5,905 nt of DNA from Thermoleophilia bacterium UBA5186. Lineage in GTDB: Bacteria; Actinomycetota; Thermoleophilia; Gaiellales; Gaiellaceae. The stretch is from positions 18,783 through 24,687 of the forward strand of contig DHWI01000105.1 of the NCBI GenBank assembly GCA_002413095.1, in the 5' to 3' direction. Positions 5,497-5,905 of the stretch are shown here, one piece after another. Numbering within the stretch: position 1 is the stretch's first letter; every line of letters starts with the position of its first letter. A program made the translations under genes and the position numbers. The notes beneath the pieces are model-generated. The model searched no databases, was not told the DNA's origin, and saw only the letters and a program-made list of their open reading frames with translations.

Positions 5497-5681
5497 TGCG
5501 GGCCACCAACGTCGAATCTCGCACTCGCCAGGGCGCTGCAACGCTCCGCCTCGCGGCGTCCTCGGTTGCGCCCGTAGCCGCCGGCTACGAGCGCGCTCGT
5601 GAGCGCCGAAGGGGCGAGCGCCATTGCGAGGCGGGCGTTTCGCGGCTGGCGAGCACGAGCTTCGCCGCAGGTGACCCGTGA
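5496..5681 (+). CDS. Possible 61-residue Arg/Ala-rich small ORF between gdh and the CBS gene
   Basis: ATG at 5496 overlaps the gdh stop by one base (TAATG), and the TGA at 5679-5681 overlaps the GTG of the CBS gene (GTGA). Both are junction types typical of translational coupling. The product is Ala/Arg-rich (for example YERARERRRGER) with no recognised domain, signal peptide or membrane segment. Against it: most of its length is the palindrome at 5518-5659, no good Shine-Dalgarno precedes it, and by eye its third-position GC (about 77%) looks lower than in gdh. Probably a chance open frame, but the double overlap justifies listing it. Confidence 0.22.
   Translation: MRATNVESRTRQGAATLRLAASSVAPVAAGYERARERRRGERHCEAGVSRLASTSFAAGDP
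5518..5659. repeat. ~142-nt long imperfect palindrome between gdh and the CBS gene
   Basis: Nested complementary arms run through the whole stretch: 5518-5531 with 5646-5659 (12 of 14), 5533-5535 with 5641-5643, 5540-5544 with 5635-5639, 5547-5554 with 5626-5633, 5555-5558 with 5619-5622, 5561-5564 with 5615-5618, 5568-5571 with 5591-5594, and 5573-5579 with 5583-5589 around a three-base loop (5580-5582). That gives about 47 pairs interrupted by small bulges and one roughly 20-base asymmetric stretch. GAGCGCC is also directly repeated at 5601 and 5616. It could be a mobile palindromic (REP/MITE-like) element, a structured RNA or an elaborate gdh terminator. No T-run follows it. Confidence 0.75.
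5568..5594. terminator. Central stem-loop downstream of gdh, possibly a T-less terminator
   Basis: A 12-position stem (one C·A mismatch at 5572/5590) with a GCC loop, 71 bases after the gdh stop. It is the apex of the longer palindrome. GC-rich hairpins without a T-run are sometimes proposed as actinobacterial terminators, but the function is unproven. Confidence 0.35.
5669..5674 (+). promoter_or_regulatory. Ribosome binding site of the CBS-domain gene
   Basis: AGGTGA matches the anti-Shine-Dalgarno core and lies three bases before GTG 5678. The TGA inside it is an in-frame stop (5672-5674), so the CBS gene cannot start further upstream. Confidence 0.6.
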
Positions 5682-5905
5682 CGGACACGCTCGTACGCGA
5701 CGCGATGGTTCCGGACCCGACCTCGCTGGAGGACTCGGCGACGGCGCAGGAGGCGGGGCGGGAGCTCTCCGATCCGGACGTGCGCGCGGTGCTCGTGTGC
5801 GCCGACGGCGGCGCGCTTGTCGGCGTGGTCACGCGCAAGACGCTCGTGCGCGAGGTCGTCGCGGCGGGTCTCGACCCGCGCGAGACGCAGCTGCGCGCGA
5901 TCGCG
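5678..5905 (+). CDS. CBS-domain protein, 3'-truncated by the window edge
   Basis: 76 codons are visible, ending exactly at the window edge. TLVRDAMVPDPTSLEDSATAQEAGREL followed by VRAVLVCADGGALVGVVTRKTLVREV is the usual start of a CBS domain: the xxVxDxM opening, an alpha helix, then the VVD-like beta strand and the GxVTxxDL-type turn, here GVVTRKTLV. CBS pairs usually bind adenine nucleotides and regulate an attached or partner protein. The rest is unseen, so a stand-alone CBS protein, a transporter regulator or an IMP dehydrogenase-like fusion cannot be told apart. The GTG start is bounded by an in-frame stop six bases upstream and supported by AGGTGA. It is the next plus-strand gene after gdh, separated by the palindrome. 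Confidence 0.82.
   Translation, partial: MTDTLVRDAMVPDPTSLEDSATAQEAGRELSDPDVRAVLVCADGGALVGVVTRKTLVREVVAAGLDPRETQLRAIA

Noticed and set aside
4251..5681. Long plus-strand frame in another register across gdh
   Set aside because: Shadow of gdh with Arg-rich, motif-free translation; only its last 61 codons outside gdh were kept as a low-confidence entry.
1..5905. CRISPR array, insertion sequence or defence cassette
   Set aside because: No regularly spaced repeats, no transposase or nuclease-effector genes and no att-like duplication of the tRNA 3' end were found.

Overview
The window is GC-rich, GTG-start-rich bacterial DNA. Four of the six clear protein genes appear to start with GTG. The gene content, a bacterial eRF1-like (baeRF) protein and several starts with no Shine-Dalgarno sequence point to an actinobacterium. 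Thermoleophilia (Gaiellales/Solirubrobacterales-like) is my best guess, by inference only. No transposase, CRISPR array, phage gene or defence cassette is visible; the protein genes are mostly housekeeping.

Layout, left to right. (1) A 3'-truncated thioredoxin reductase gene (trxB) on the minus strand runs off the left edge. It has a good ribosome binding site and, upstream, a sequence resembling the SigR/SigH oxidative-stress promoter. (2) Diverging from it on the plus strand is a baeRF/Vms1-like gene with a GGWSQ motif, a C-terminal zinc-ribbon-like motif and a GIGALLRF tail. (3) Convergent with this, five bases away, is rmuC on the minus strand: an N-terminal membrane anchor, a hendecad coiled coil and an RmuC nuclease-like domain. 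Its leader is unusual: a promoter-like sequence leads directly into an intrinsic terminator, followed by a perfect 9-bp hairpin that touches the ATG. (4) Diverging on the plus strand is a membrane-anchored, histidine-rich exported protein of unknown function. (5) A complete tRNA-Leu(UAA) follows. (6) Twenty-three bases later a hexameric-type glutamate dehydrogenase gene starts with GTG and no Shine-Dalgarno. (7) The 181-base gap after it is largely one ~142-nt imperfect palindrome. A 61-codon open frame also crosses the gap and overlaps both neighbouring genes at its ends. (8) A CBS-domain protein gene begins and runs off the right edge.

The genes do not form one pathway. Glutamate dehydrogenase handles nitrogen/carbon exchange, trxB thiol redox, the baeRF protein probably translation or ribosome rescue, and rmuC DNA maintenance. 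The signals most worth following are non-coding: the rmuC leader, the palindrome at 5518-5659 and the candidate stress promoter of trxB.
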